DNA from: Actinomycetes bacterium
Lineage (GTDB): Bacteria; Actinomycetota; Thermoleophilia; BMS3ABIN01
Length of the DNA: 6,999 bases
Assembly (NCBI GenBank): GCA_021790075.1
Contig: JAJYIN010000117.1
Location: 1-6,999 of the forward strand
Direction: 5' to 3'
Under the pieces are notes generated by a model. It did no database searches. It had not been told where the DNA came from and was given only the letters and a program-made list of their open reading frames with translations. The translations under genes and the position numbers were made by a program. Shown here piece by piece: positions 1-6,920 of the stretch. Numbering within the stretch: the first letter of the stretch is position 1; every line of letters begins with the position of its first letter.

Positions 1-2167
1 CGGTACGGCCGCTGTAGCGATATGGCTGCCGCGGTATCTTCTGGCCGGCGCGCCGGTAGCCGGACGGCGGGGCCGCCTTTTGTATGCCATCAAATACCGG
101 CAGCTTCGCAACCAGGTTCCTGATCAGGCTGTCGAGGTCGTGCATGTCAAGTCCGCCAAGCGCCCCCAGTCCGGTCAGCCAGCGCCAGCTTTCCCTGACG
201 CCGTCCCCGGGCTCAAAAACCTTGAAGAAGCGCTGCGCCCTTCCCTCACAGCTGACAAGGGTGCCGCTGGCCTCCGCAAAGGCAGCGGCGGGCAGCACCA
301 CCTCGGCGGCTTCGGTAACTGCAGTAGGCAGGAAGTCAAGGGCGATCAGGTGCGGAGCACCCAGCAGCACGTCGACGTCAGCGGCGGCCGCGCGGCGGAT
401 CAGGTCGTTTTCGAGGACGATCAGGGTGTCGGCGGCGCCGCTGTGGATCTTTTCGACGATCCCGGAGAGGTTTGGACTGTCATGGGCGCCGCCCATGAGG
501 GCGGCGCCCATGCTGTTGGCCTCAGGAAGCACGAATGACAACAGCGCAGGACGTTCTTTAGTCGACAGGGCCGCGGCGACACCGGCGGCCGCCTCCACAA
601 CGGCCATGCTCCCCAGGCCGGCGCCCGACACCACCAGCGGCTGCTCGGCATCCTTCAAAGCGGAAGCGATCCGGGCGGCGAGTTCCCGCTGTTCCTCATC
701 CAGTTCCGGGACCCCGGCGGACGCCTCCCGCTTCTGGCGGCCATGCTCGCGGACACCAGGGGTGGAACCGCTGAGCTTAAGGGCAACAGCATGCCCCAGC
801 CGCGCGATGTCCCCCGGCGCCGCCCGGTAGGTAACCGCAGCGATATCATCCAGGCGGGTGGCCGCTGGAGTCGCCATGAATAGCGGTCCTCTCGCCTCCT
901 GGAGGGCGTCGCGGCCGGCATTGTCGTCCCAGCGCGGGATACGCAATTCCACCAGCTGCCGGAGCGGCTGCCGGCGCACTGATTGCCGCAGGCACAGGGC
1001 CAGGAGCGGCGCCGTGTTGCTGACGTCTTCGCCCAGCACCAGGACGGCGTCCGCAGCCAGTACTTCGGCCAGGGAGGGCGAGCGGGCGGGCCCGCTCTTG
1101 AGGAAACGGATCATGGCCAGGGCGATGTCGAGCTCGCTGTCGGAGAGCCCGGGCGTGAAGTTACCGGCTCCCACCAGCGACAGGAGCGCAAAATTCGCCT
1201 CCAGCGAGGCCCGCGGCGAACCGATGCCGGCCACTCCAGACGCCGAGTCGAGCAGCCGGCTCACGTGCGCAGCAGCAGTCCTGGCGCTCCGGGCCCGCAC
1301 GCGGCCGCCTTCCCGCACCAGCGGCCGGCGGATGCGCTCCGGGCTGTTGACAAACCCGTAGCCGTACCGTCCCCGGTCGCAGAGGAAGTAACCGTTGACC
1401 GCCCCGTTGAACCGGTTTTGAATGCGCCTCAGTAAACCGTAACGCTCACCAGGAATAGTATTGCAGCCCAGGCCGCAATGCACGCACACCGAAGGCGCGG
1501 TCGTGAGGTCCCACTTGCGCGTGTAGTGCTCCTTGAAGCTCCTGTCGGTAAAGACGCCGGTGGGGCAGATCTCCACCAGGTTGCCGCTGAACTCACTCTC
1601 CAGGGCGCCATCCTCCATGCGGCCGAAATAAACCTGGTGGTTGAGGGAGAAGGCGCCGAAGTCACGGCCGCCGGCGTAATCGCGGTAGAAGCGCAGGCAG
1701 CGGTAGCACTGAATGCAGCGGTTCATCTCATGGTTGATAAAGGGGCCGAGATGCTGGTTGCGGAAAGTGCGCTTGCGGCCCCGGTAACGGCGGTAGGCGT
1801 GGCCGGTCATCACGGTCATGTCCTGCAGGTGGCACTCGCCGCCCTCGTCGCAGACGGGGCAGTCGTGGGGATGGTTTATCATCATCCACTCGATTACGCG
1901 GGCGCGGAATTCATACACCTCGGAGTCGGCGATCGAGATGCGGGTCCCCTCAGCAGCCGGGGTCATGCAGGCCATCACGATACGCCCGCGCGCATCGTCC
2001 CCATCCCTGAACTGCTTGACGGCGCACTGGCGGCAGGCCCCCACTGAATGCAGCGCCGGGTGCCAGCAAAAATACGGCAGGTCAAAACCGAGCGAGAGAC
2101 AGGCATCCAGGAGGTTGATGCCGTCCGGCACCTCGTATTCCCGTTCTTCAATGAATATCTTCGCCAT
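1..2167 (-). CDS. nuoG: NADH-quinone oxidoreductase subunit G, 3' end outside window
   Basis: Largest subunit of the peripheral arm of complex I; it passes electrons from NuoF along an iron-sulfur chain towards NuoB. The reading frame is open from ATG at 2167 to base 1 (722 codons), so the C-terminus is cut by the window edge, not by a mutation. Visible domains: an N-terminal [2Fe-2S] ferredoxin fold with C34, C45, C48 and C67 (N1b); the His-Cys site H99, C103, C106, C112 (N5); C151, C154, C157 and C201 (N4); and C228, C231, C235 and C263 (N7). After residue ~270 comes the molybdopterin-oxidoreductase-like domain, with stretches such as GIGSPRAS (314-321) and LVLGEDV (376-382) that I recognise from E. 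coli NuoG. That domain is not expected to bind molybdenum cofactor. N7 occurs only in some bacterial NuoG proteins. The start MAKIFIEEREYEV matches the family N-terminus. It follows nuoF by 12 bases, with only a weak ribosome-binding site (AGGAA about 10 bases upstream). Confidence 0.97.
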   Translation of the reverse strand, partial: MAKIFIEEREYEVPDGINLLDACLSLGFDLPYFCWHPALHSVGACRQCAVKQFRDGDDARGRIVMACMTPAAEGTRISIADSEVYEFRARVIEWMMINHPHDCPVCDEGGECHLQDMTVMTGHAYRRYRGRKRTFRNQHLGPFINHEMNRCIQCYRCLRFYRDYAGGRDFGAFSLNHQVYFGRMEDGALESEFSGNLVEICPTGVFTDRSFKEHYTRKWDLTTAPSVCVHCGLGCNTIPGERYGLLRRIQNRFNGAVNGYFLCDRGRYGYGFVNSPERIRRPLVREGGRVRARSARTAAAHVSRLLDSASGVAGIGSPRASLEANFALLSLVGAGNFTPGLSDSELDIALAMIRFLKSGPARSPSLAEVLAADAVLVLGEDVSNTAPLLALCLRQSVRRQPLRQLVELRIPRWDDNAGRDALQEARGPLFMATPAATRLDDIAAVTYRAAPGDIARLGHAVALKLSGSTPGVREHGRQKREASAGVPELDEEQRELAARIASALKDAEQPLVVSGAGLGSMAVVEAAAGVAAALSTKERPALLSFVLPEANSMGAALMGGAHDSPNLSGIVEKIHSGAADTLIVLENDLIRRAAAADVDVLLGAPHLIALDFLPTAVTEAAEVVLPAAAFAEASGTLVSCEGRAQRFFKVFEPGDGVRESWRWLTGLGALGGLDMHDLDSLIRNLVAKLPVFDGIQKAAPPSGYRRAGQKIPRQPYRYSGRT
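481..512. repeat. Perfect 14-base palindrome inside nuoG
   Basis: Bases 481-494 are the exact reverse complement of 499-512, with a 4-base loop (ATGA). The arms are mostly G and C, so the nuoG mRNA could form a very stable hairpin here. It encodes the NuoG stretch SMGAALMGGAHD, where E. coli also has a Met- and Gly-rich segment. No T run follows on either strand, so it is not an intrinsic terminator. Confidence 0.85.
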
Positions 2168-2179
2168 CGTGCCTGCTTC

Positions 2180-3454
2180 CTAATGCCAGGGACATTGCTT
2201 TTCATTGATATGCCGCTCGAAATCGCCGCGGAAGTATTTGAGCGCGCTCTGAAGCGGCTCCATTGCGCCGGGCGCCAGGGCGCAGTACGTATAGCCCGGC
2301 CCCAGCAGCCGGCAGTGCTCCTCCAGCAGCTCGAGGTCGCCGGGCCGGCCCTCGCCCGCCTCGATCGACTCCAGGGTGGCCGTCACCAGCTGCAGGCCGC
2401 CCCAGCAGGGAGTGCACCAGCCACACGATTCGCGGGCAAAGAAGCGCTCCAGGTTGAGGACCATCCCTACCGGACAGACGCTGTCGTCCAGAATGATGAT
2501 GGTGCCCGTCCCCAGGCGGCTGCCGGCTTTTTCCACCGAACCGAAATCCATCGGCACTTCGAAGTGCTCAGAGGTCAGGAAGTCCGTGGAAGCGCCGCCC
2601 GGCAGCAGTCCGCGCAGACGGTAGCCATGCTGCATGCCGCCGGCGTGTTCCTCGACGATCTCGCCCAGGGTGGTGCCCAGGGGCAGCTCCCAGCAGCCCG
2701 GCCGGTTGACGCGGCCGCTGACGCCATAGAGCTTGCTGCCGCCCTCACCGGTGAGGCTGAGGCCGCGGAACCATTCGGCGCCGTGACTGACAATATGAGG
2801 AATATTACATATGGTCTCGACGTTGTTGACCACTGTCGGCCGCCCCCAGACGCCGACCGACTGCGGGTAGGGCGGCTTGGAGCGGGGGTTGGCGCGGCGG
2901 CCTTCCAGGGCGTTCAGCAGGCCGGTTTCCTCGCCGCATATGTAGCGGCCGGCGCTGACATGAAGGTAGAGTTCCAGCCCGAAGCCAGAGCCGAGGATAT
3001 CCGGACCCAGGTATCCGGCCCGGTAGGCCTCAGCGATGGCGTGCTCCAGCCGGAGGGCGGCCAGGCGGTACTCCCAGCGCAGGAAAATGTAGGTAATCTC
3101 CGCCTGGATGGCGTAGGCCGAGAGCACGGTCCCCTCGATGAGCTGGTGAGGGTCGCCTTCCAGCAGCAGCCGGTCCTTGAACGTGCCCGGCTCCATCTCG
3201 TCCGCGTTGACAACCAGATATTTGGGGCGCGGCGCGCCGTCTTCCATGGGCACGAAGCTCCATTTGTCGCCGGTAGGAAAGCCCGCGCCGCCGCGGCCCC
3301 TGAGGCCTGAGTCCTTGACCGCCAGCCGTACCTCCTCCGGCGTCATCTCACTGAGCCCCCGGCGCAGTGCCGTATAGCCTCCCCGGGCCTCGTAACTCTT
3401 CAGGTCTGGAGGTGTTTTACTTGGCCCGATGTTTGCGGTCAGCGGGATTTCCAA
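2180..3454 (-). CDS. nuoF: NADH-quinone oxidoreductase subunit F (FMN and NADH binding)
   Basis: Entry point of complex I: it binds NADH and FMN, takes a hydride, and passes electrons one at a time to cluster N3. The protein has 424 residues; E. coli NuoF has about 445. Visible motifs: the glycine-rich GRGGAGFPTG at 53-62, NADEMEPGT at 83-91 and GRYICGEET at 169-177 (flavin and nucleotide site), then the N3 ligands C344, C347 and C350 in ESCGWCTPC, with C391 in YCALAPGA. The start is TTG at 3454. AAGGAG lies 10 bases upstream, and no ATG occurs in frame until codon 37, which would remove conserved sequence. From PLT at residues 4-6 the N-terminus lines up without gaps with the E. coli protein as I recall it, which supports the TTG. 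The C-terminus ends about 15-20 residues earlier than in E. coli and finishes in CPWH, a variable region. The gap from nuoE is 27 bases and the stop is TAG. Confidence 0.97.
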   Translation of the reverse strand: MEIPLTANIGPSKTPPDLKSYEARGGYTALRRGLSEMTPEEVRLAVKDSGLRGRGGAGFPTGDKWSFVPMEDGAPRPKYLVVNADEMEPGTFKDRLLLEGDPHQLIEGTVLSAYAIQAEITYIFLRWEYRLAALRLEHAIAEAYRAGYLGPDILGSGFGLELYLHVSAGRYICGEETGLLNALEGRRANPRSKPPYPQSVGVWGRPTVVNNVETICNIPHIVSHGAEWFRGLSLTGEGGSKLYGVSGRVNRPGCWELPLGTTLGEIVEEHAGGMQHGYRLRGLLPGGASTDFLTSEHFEVPMDFGSVEKAGSRLGTGTIIILDDSVCPVGMVLNLERFFARESCGWCTPCWGGLQLVTATLESIEAGEGRPGDLELLEEHCRLLGPGYTYCALAPGAMEPLQSALKYFRGDFERHINEKQCPWH

Positions 3455-3464
3455 GCGGAGCAGA

Positions 3465-3470
3465 CTCCTT
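3465..3470 (-). promoter_or_regulatory. Ribosome-binding site of nuoF
   Basis: On the minus strand this reads AAGGAG and ends 10 bases before the TTG at 3454. The spacing is a little long, but there is no other start codon nearby that keeps the conserved N-terminus of NuoF, so this site supports a TTG start. Confidence 0.65.
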
Positions 3471-3481
3471 TCCGGTCCCTT

Positions 3482-3946
3482 CTAGGTGTATGAGGCAAGC
3501 AAGTCATCGATGCTCTCCGCGTCCAGGTTGGTATAAAGCTGTTCGTCGACCATCATCACCGGCGCCCGGTCGCAGGCGCCCAGGCAGGCGCTCGGCAGGA
3601 GCGTAAAGCGGCCGTCCGCTGTGGTCTCGCCCAGCGCGATCCCCAGGCGGCTGCGCAGGTAGTCGCGGACGCTGCCGTAACCCATGATCCAGCAGCTGAC
3701 GCTGTCGCATACCAGGATCACGTGCCGGCCGGCGGGGCGCCGGAATATGAGGTTGTAAAAAGTTGCCACGCTGTCGAGCTCGTCCGGGGACATTCCCAGA
3801 TGCTGGGCCACCGCCCGGACCATGTCGTCGTCGACCCAGCCGCGAAAGCGTTGCACGATCTTGAGGGCGTCGATGCAGACGGCGGCACGGCTCCCATATT
3901 TGGAGGCCTCAGCCTCGATTTCCTTTAGTTCGTGGTCACTTAACAT
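3482..3946 (-). CDS. nuoE: NADH-quinone oxidoreductase subunit E (24 kDa type, [2Fe-2S] N1a)
   Basis: Small thioredoxin-fold subunit that sits beside NuoF in the NADH-oxidising module and carries the off-path [2Fe-2S] cluster N1a. It has 154 residues, close to the usual bacterial length of 150-180. An N-terminal helical part contains ALKIVQRFRGWV (27-38) and the family stretch ATFYNLIF (61-68). The cluster ligands are C80 and C85 (CDSVSC) and C121 and C125 (CLGAC). ATG at 3946 is the only reasonable start: an in-frame TAA lies three codons upstream, so the protein cannot be longer, and it is about ten residues shorter at the N-terminus than E. coli NuoE. No good Shine-Dalgarno sequence is visible before this ATG. 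The 36-base gap after nuoCD is the longest inside the operon. The stop is TAG. Confidence 0.96.
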   Translation of the reverse strand: MLSDHELKEIEAEASKYGSRAAVCIDALKIVQRFRGWVDDDMVRAVAQHLGMSPDELDSVATFYNLIFRRPAGRHVILVCDSVSCWIMGYGSVRDYLRSRLGIALGETTADGRFTLLPSACLGACDRAPVMMVDEQLYTNLDAESIDDLLASYT

Positions 3947-3982
3947 AGCACTGCTTTATGTTGTTACCATACATTGCCAATC

Positions 3983-5746
3983 TCACCGGTCCACATCGGC
4001 GAGCACGTAATCGATGCTGCCCAGGATTGCCAGCAGGTCCGGGATCATGCCGCCGCGGCAGATCAGCGGGATCATCTGCAGGTGGGGGAAAGAGGGGGTG
4101 CGGATGCGGACACGGTAGGGCATGGTGCCCCCATCGCTGATGAGATGATAACTGTTGAGGCCCTTGGCTGCCTCGACCGCCACCGCCGCTTCGCCGGGAG
4201 GGATCACCGGTCCCCAGCTGACACCCAGGAAATGGTTGATCAACGTCTCGATATCGTGCATGGTCTGCTGCTTGCGCGGCGGGCAGGCCAGGGGGTGGTC
4301 CGACATGAAGGGGCCGCCCGGCATGTTGCGGACGCACTGCTCGATGATCCTCAGGCTCTGGCGCATCTCTTCCACGCGCACTACGGCGCGGTCGTAGCAG
4401 TCGCCGTGATCGGCGGTGGGTATATCGAATTCGAACTGGTCATATCCCGAATATGGCCGCTTCTTGCGGTAATCCCATCCCAGGCCGCAGGCGCGAAGAC
4501 CCGGGCCCGTCACTCCCCATTCGATCGCCTCGGCCAGGGTGTAGGAGCCGACACCCTGGGTGCGCGCCCGGAAGATGCGGTTCTTCATGACGATGCGGTC
4601 GTATTCATCCAGGCGCGGCGGCAGGTAATCGAGGAAATCGGTGACGAGCTTCTCCCAGCCGCGGGGCAGGTCCTGGGCGACGCCGCCGATGCGGAACCAG
4701 TTGGGGTGCATGCGGTCACCGCAGATGGCGGCAATGATGTCAAAGATGCGCTCCCGGTCGGTGAACATGTAAAAAACGGGTGACATGGTGCCCAGGTCCT
4801 GGGCGAAGGTGCCGTACCAGACCAGGTGGCTGGCGATGCGGAACAGCTCCGCGAGCATCACCCGGATCACCTGCGCCCGCTCCGGCGCCTCGATGCCCGC
4901 CAGCCGCTCCACCGCCATCACATAAGGGAAGTTATTGAGGACGCCGCCGAGATAGTCGATGCGGTCGGTATAAGGAATATAGGTATGCCAGGACTGCCGC
5001 TCGCCCATCTTCTCCGCCCCCCGGTGGTGATAGCCAATATCGGGAACGGCATCAACGATCACCTCGCCGTCAAGCTGCAGCACGATCCGGAGGAGGCCGT
5101 GCGTGCCGGGGTGCTGGGGACCGACGTTGAGAAAGAGGAAATCTGTCTCCCGCCCGTGACGTTTCATTCCCCACTCACCGGGATCGAACTGGAGCGCCTC
5201 CTCCTCGCTGATCTCCCGGGCCTCGGGAAGCTCAAAGGGAGGCATGTCAGTAGCGCGGGCCGGATGCTCCTTGCGAAGCGGATGGCCTTCATATGTTGGC
5301 GGCATCAGGATCCGCCGCAAATGCGGGTGGCCGTCGAAACCGATACCGAACATGTCCCAGGCCTCGCGTTCATACCAGTTTGCAGCTGGCCACAGACCTG
5401 TGATGCTGGCGGTGGTTGGTTTTTCTCCTCCCAGGGCAGTCTTGAGACAGACGTCGCGGTTTCCTTCCAGCGACAGCAGGCGGTAGACGAGGGTGAAGCC
5501 GCCGGCGGACCGGGGGATGTGGACCCGCTCGCGCTCGTCGATGGCGCTCAGGTCAAACAGCATGCTGTAAGGCGGGACTATGTCATGCTTGAGGTAGGCA
5601 AGCACCTTGTGTATCAGATCAGGTCTGACCCAGAAGGCGTCATCCCTGCCGGCTTCGGCCTGGACGCCTGCCTCAGCGCCTTCGGCGCCGCCAAAGCGCT
5701 GTCTGAGATCCTCCGCCAGGGACCTGTCTGTCACCGGGCTTTCCAT
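3983..5746 (-). CDS. nuoCD: NADH-quinone oxidoreductase, fused subunits C and D
   Basis: A single 587-residue polypeptide joining NuoC (30 kDa type, residues ~1-190) to NuoD (49 kDa type, ~200-587), close to the ~600 residues of the E. coli fusion. The NuoC part carries the family signature WYEREAWDMFGI (124-135) followed by GHPLRKEHPARA (154-165). The NuoD part opens with NVGPQHPGTHG (207-217) and ends in LGSIDYVLADVDR. NuoD forms the quinone cavity with NuoB and is related to the large subunit of [NiFe] hydrogenases, but lacks the nickel ligands. H216 and Y265 are 49 residues apart, the spacing of the quinone-binding His38/Tyr87 pair in Thermus Nqo4, so both catalytic residues look intact. 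The linker around 170-200 has no stop or frameshift, so the fusion is real. ATG at 5746 shares its A with the nuoB TGA stop (TGATG); GAGG lies four bases upstream, inside the nuoB end, which points to coupled translation. The stop is TGA. Confidence 0.98.
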   Translation of the reverse strand: MESPVTDRSLAEDLRQRFGGAEGAEAGVQAEAGRDDAFWVRPDLIHKVLAYLKHDIVPPYSMLFDLSAIDERERVHIPRSAGGFTLVYRLLSLEGNRDVCLKTALGGEKPTTASITGLWPAANWYEREAWDMFGIGFDGHPHLRRILMPPTYEGHPLRKEHPARATDMPPFELPEAREISEEEALQFDPGEWGMKRHGRETDFLFLNVGPQHPGTHGLLRIVLQLDGEVIVDAVPDIGYHHRGAEKMGERQSWHTYIPYTDRIDYLGGVLNNFPYVMAVERLAGIEAPERAQVIRVMLAELFRIASHLVWYGTFAQDLGTMSPVFYMFTDRERIFDIIAAICGDRMHPNWFRIGGVAQDLPRGWEKLVTDFLDYLPPRLDEYDRIVMKNRIFRARTQGVGSYTLAEAIEWGVTGPGLRACGLGWDYRKKRPYSGYDQFEFDIPTADHGDCYDRAVVRVEEMRQSLRIIEQCVRNMPGGPFMSDHPLACPPRKQQTMHDIETLINHFLGVSWGPVIPPGEAAVAVEAAKGLNSYHLISDGGTMPYRVRIRTPSFPHLQMIPLICRGGMIPDLLAILGSIDYVLADVDR

Positions 5747-6369
5747 CAGACCTCATCGGGTGGCCGCAATCTGTCTGCCTGCACTCTTCCCTGCCGCTTC
5801 AGATCACGCTGGGAGGAACGATCGGCGCGCAACACCGATTGTTCGCCTGCGGCCCAGCTGAGCGGGCGCTTCTCTGCGCCGACGGCTTTTTCCAGAAGCA
5901 GCAGGCCCTCCATGAAAGCGTCGGGGCGGGGAGGGCATCCGGGCACGTAGACGTCGACGGGGAGGAACCTGTCAACGCCTTGCACGACGCTGTAGATGTC
6001 GTACATCCCGCCGGAGTTGGCGCAGGAGCCCATGGAAACGACCCAGCGGGGCTCCATCATTTGCTCGTAAAGCAGCTTGATGATCGGCGCCATCTTCATG
6101 AAGACGGTGCCGGCGACCACCATCATGTCGGCCTCACGGGGAGTGCCCCGGATGACCTCGGCGCCGAAACGGGAGATGTCGTATTTGCTGGTGATGCTGG
6201 TGGCCATCTCTACATAGCAGCAGGAAAGGCCGAAGTTGAAAGGCCAGATGGAGTTCTTGCGCCCCCAGGCGATCATGTCCCGCAGGCGGGCGAACGCCAG
6301 CAGGCGGCTGACGGCACGGGCGGCGTCTGTGGGGGGGAGGGCTGCCTTCGTGTCAGGCCTCCGCATCAT
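5746..6369 (-). CDS. nuoB: NADH-quinone oxidoreductase subunit B ([4Fe-4S] N2)
   Basis: Connecting subunit that holds cluster N2, the last iron-sulfur centre, which reduces quinone at the NuoB/NuoD interface. It has 207 residues; E. coli NuoB has 220. The family core starts near WGRKNSIWPFNFGLSCCYVEM. The N2 ligands are the tandem C50 and C51, then C116 in MGSCANSGGMYDIYS, and C145 in VPGCPPRP. The first ~25 residues are variable and do not resemble the E. coli N-terminus. The C-terminus ends in RPPDEV, like the TPDEI end of E. coli NuoB. The start overlaps the nuoA stop by four bases (ATGA). A second ATG follows directly (residue 2), so the exact start is uncertain by one codon. No strong ribosome-binding site is visible, which fits translation coupled to nuoA. 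The stop is TGA. Confidence 0.97.
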   Translation of the reverse strand: MMRRPDTKAALPPTDAARAVSRLLAFARLRDMIAWGRKNSIWPFNFGLSCCYVEMATSITSKYDISRFGAEVIRGTPREADMMVVAGTVFMKMAPIIKLLYEQMMEPRWVVSMGSCANSGGMYDIYSVVQGVDRFLPVDVYVPGCPPRPDAFMEGLLLLEKAVGAEKRPLSWAAGEQSVLRADRSSQRDLKRQGRVQADRLRPPDEV

Positions 6370-6782
6370 CCGCGCAGGCGGTCATTTTCCTTTGGGATGT
6401 CCATGGCCAGCCGGCGCCGCCGGCGCGGCCCCCAGTCCAGTTGACCCTGGCGCCACAGATAGGCCAGCGCCGAGCCCAGGACCCCGATGAAGATGACGAT
6501 CTCGGCATAGCCCGTCCATCCCGCCTGGCGCACCGCCAGCGCCCAGGCAAAAATGAATACGGCCTCCAGGTCGAAGATGACGAAGAACATGGCGTTCTGG
6601 TAGAACTTGACATCGAAGCGCACCCGGGCGGAACCGGTGGACACGATTCCCGACTCATAAGGCTTGCCGGTCTCGGCGTCGCGGTGGCGCTGGCCCAGAA
6701 GGTAGGAAAGGGTGAGGATGGCGCTCACCAGCGCCAGCGCGGCGGCAAAATAAACGAGCAGGGGCCAGAGGACTGCTTCCAT
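6366..6782 (-). CDS. nuoA: NADH-quinone oxidoreductase subunit A (membrane subunit)
   Basis: Small membrane subunit (ND3 type) at the junction between the quinone module and the proton-pumping arm. It has 138 residues, the usual length. Three hydrophobic segments are visible at about 5-29, 63-84 and 92-110. The loop after the first carries KPYESG (40-45), the family motif of the TM1-2 loop. The second segment contains FDLEAVFIFAW, with D71 and E73 matching the conserved acidic pair Asp79/Glu81 of E. coli NuoA. The cytoplasmic tail holds five arginines in a row near residue 120. I chose ATG at 6782 because GGGAGG sits four bases upstream. A GTG at 6812 is in frame, but it would add ten unrelated residues encoded partly by that ribosome-binding site. 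It is the first gene of the operon and overlaps nuoB by four bases. The stop is TGA. Confidence 0.96.
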   Translation of the reverse strand: MEAVLWPLLVYFAAALALVSAILTLSYLLGQRHRDAETGKPYESGIVSTGSARVRFDVKFYQNAMFFVIFDLEAVFIFAWALAVRQAGWTGYAEIVIFIGVLGSALAYLWRQGQLDWGPRRRRRLAMDIPKENDRLRG

Positions 6783-6891
6783 GTTTCCTCCCGGAAATTG
6801 CGGACAGCACACGCCGGCCGGTTGACCGGATTCTTAAAGAGACTATTTCCCGCCGGACGGGCGGCTCAAACAAAACTCGGGGACACCATAC
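6783..6891 (-). other. Probable 5' leader of the nuo transcript
   Basis: Non-coding stretch between the candidate promoter and nuoA. It holds two short GC-rich hairpins: 5-base arms at 6850-6854/6860-6864 with a 5-base loop, and CCGGT/ACCGG arms at 6818-6822/6825-6829 with a 2-base loop. Neither is followed by a run of T on the minus strand, so neither looks like an intrinsic terminator. I do not recognise a riboswitch. The leader status depends on the weakly supported promoter. Confidence 0.4.
6787..6792 (-). promoter_or_regulatory. Ribosome-binding site of nuoA
   Basis: On the minus strand this reads GGGAGG, four bases before ATG at 6782. It is the strongest Shine-Dalgarno match in the window and decides between that ATG and the in-frame GTG at 6812. 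Confidence 0.85.
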
Positions 6892-6920
6892 TATTTATTT
6901 GCAGGTGTTTTGCGTTGCAA
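6892..6920 (-). promoter_or_regulatory. Candidate sigma70-type promoter for the nuo operon
   Basis: On the minus strand TTGCAA (6920-6915, 4 of 6 matches to TTGACA) is followed after exactly 17 bases by TAAATA (6897-6892, 3 of 6 matches to TATAAT). The location about 110 bases upstream of nuoA and the AT-rich context are suitable, but the -10 is poor and AT-rich DNA gives such matches by chance. An overlapping TAGTAT lies four bases downstream and matches the -10 consensus slightly better, but has no -35 at a good distance. The candidate overlaps the left arm of the inverted repeat, so a protein bound there could control it. Confidence 0.3.

Noticed and set aside
45..56. 12-base perfect palindrome within nuoG
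   Set aside because: It has no loop and lies in GC-rich coding DNA where short G/C palindromes are common; nothing ties it to a function.
84..830. Open plus-strand frame of 248 codons opposite nuoG
   Set aside because: The product is a Ser/Ala/Pro/Arg-rich string typical of a shadow frame, while the minus strand has an uninterrupted NuoG frame over the same bases.
2048..3310. Open plus-strand frame of 420 codons opposite nuoF
   Set aside because: It lies almost wholly antisense to nuoF, whose motifs and ligands are beyond doubt. The translation is low-complexity Ala/Gly/Arg/Gln-rich with no recognisable domain, as expected of an antisense frame in GC-rich DNA.
4826..5950. Open plus-strand frame of 374 codons opposite nuoCD and nuoB
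   Set aside because: It is antisense to two certain genes, has no recognisable fold or motif, and no promoter or ribosome-binding site that stands out.
6783..6812. GTG at 6812 as start of nuoA
   Set aside because: It would add ten residues encoded by the region that holds the ribosome-binding site of the ATG at 6782; the ATG gives a protein of normal length.
6850..6864. GC-rich hairpin in the leader as an intrinsic terminator or attenuator
   Set aside because: The stem has only five base pairs and no T run follows on the minus strand; the pyrimidine stretch downstream is short and broken.
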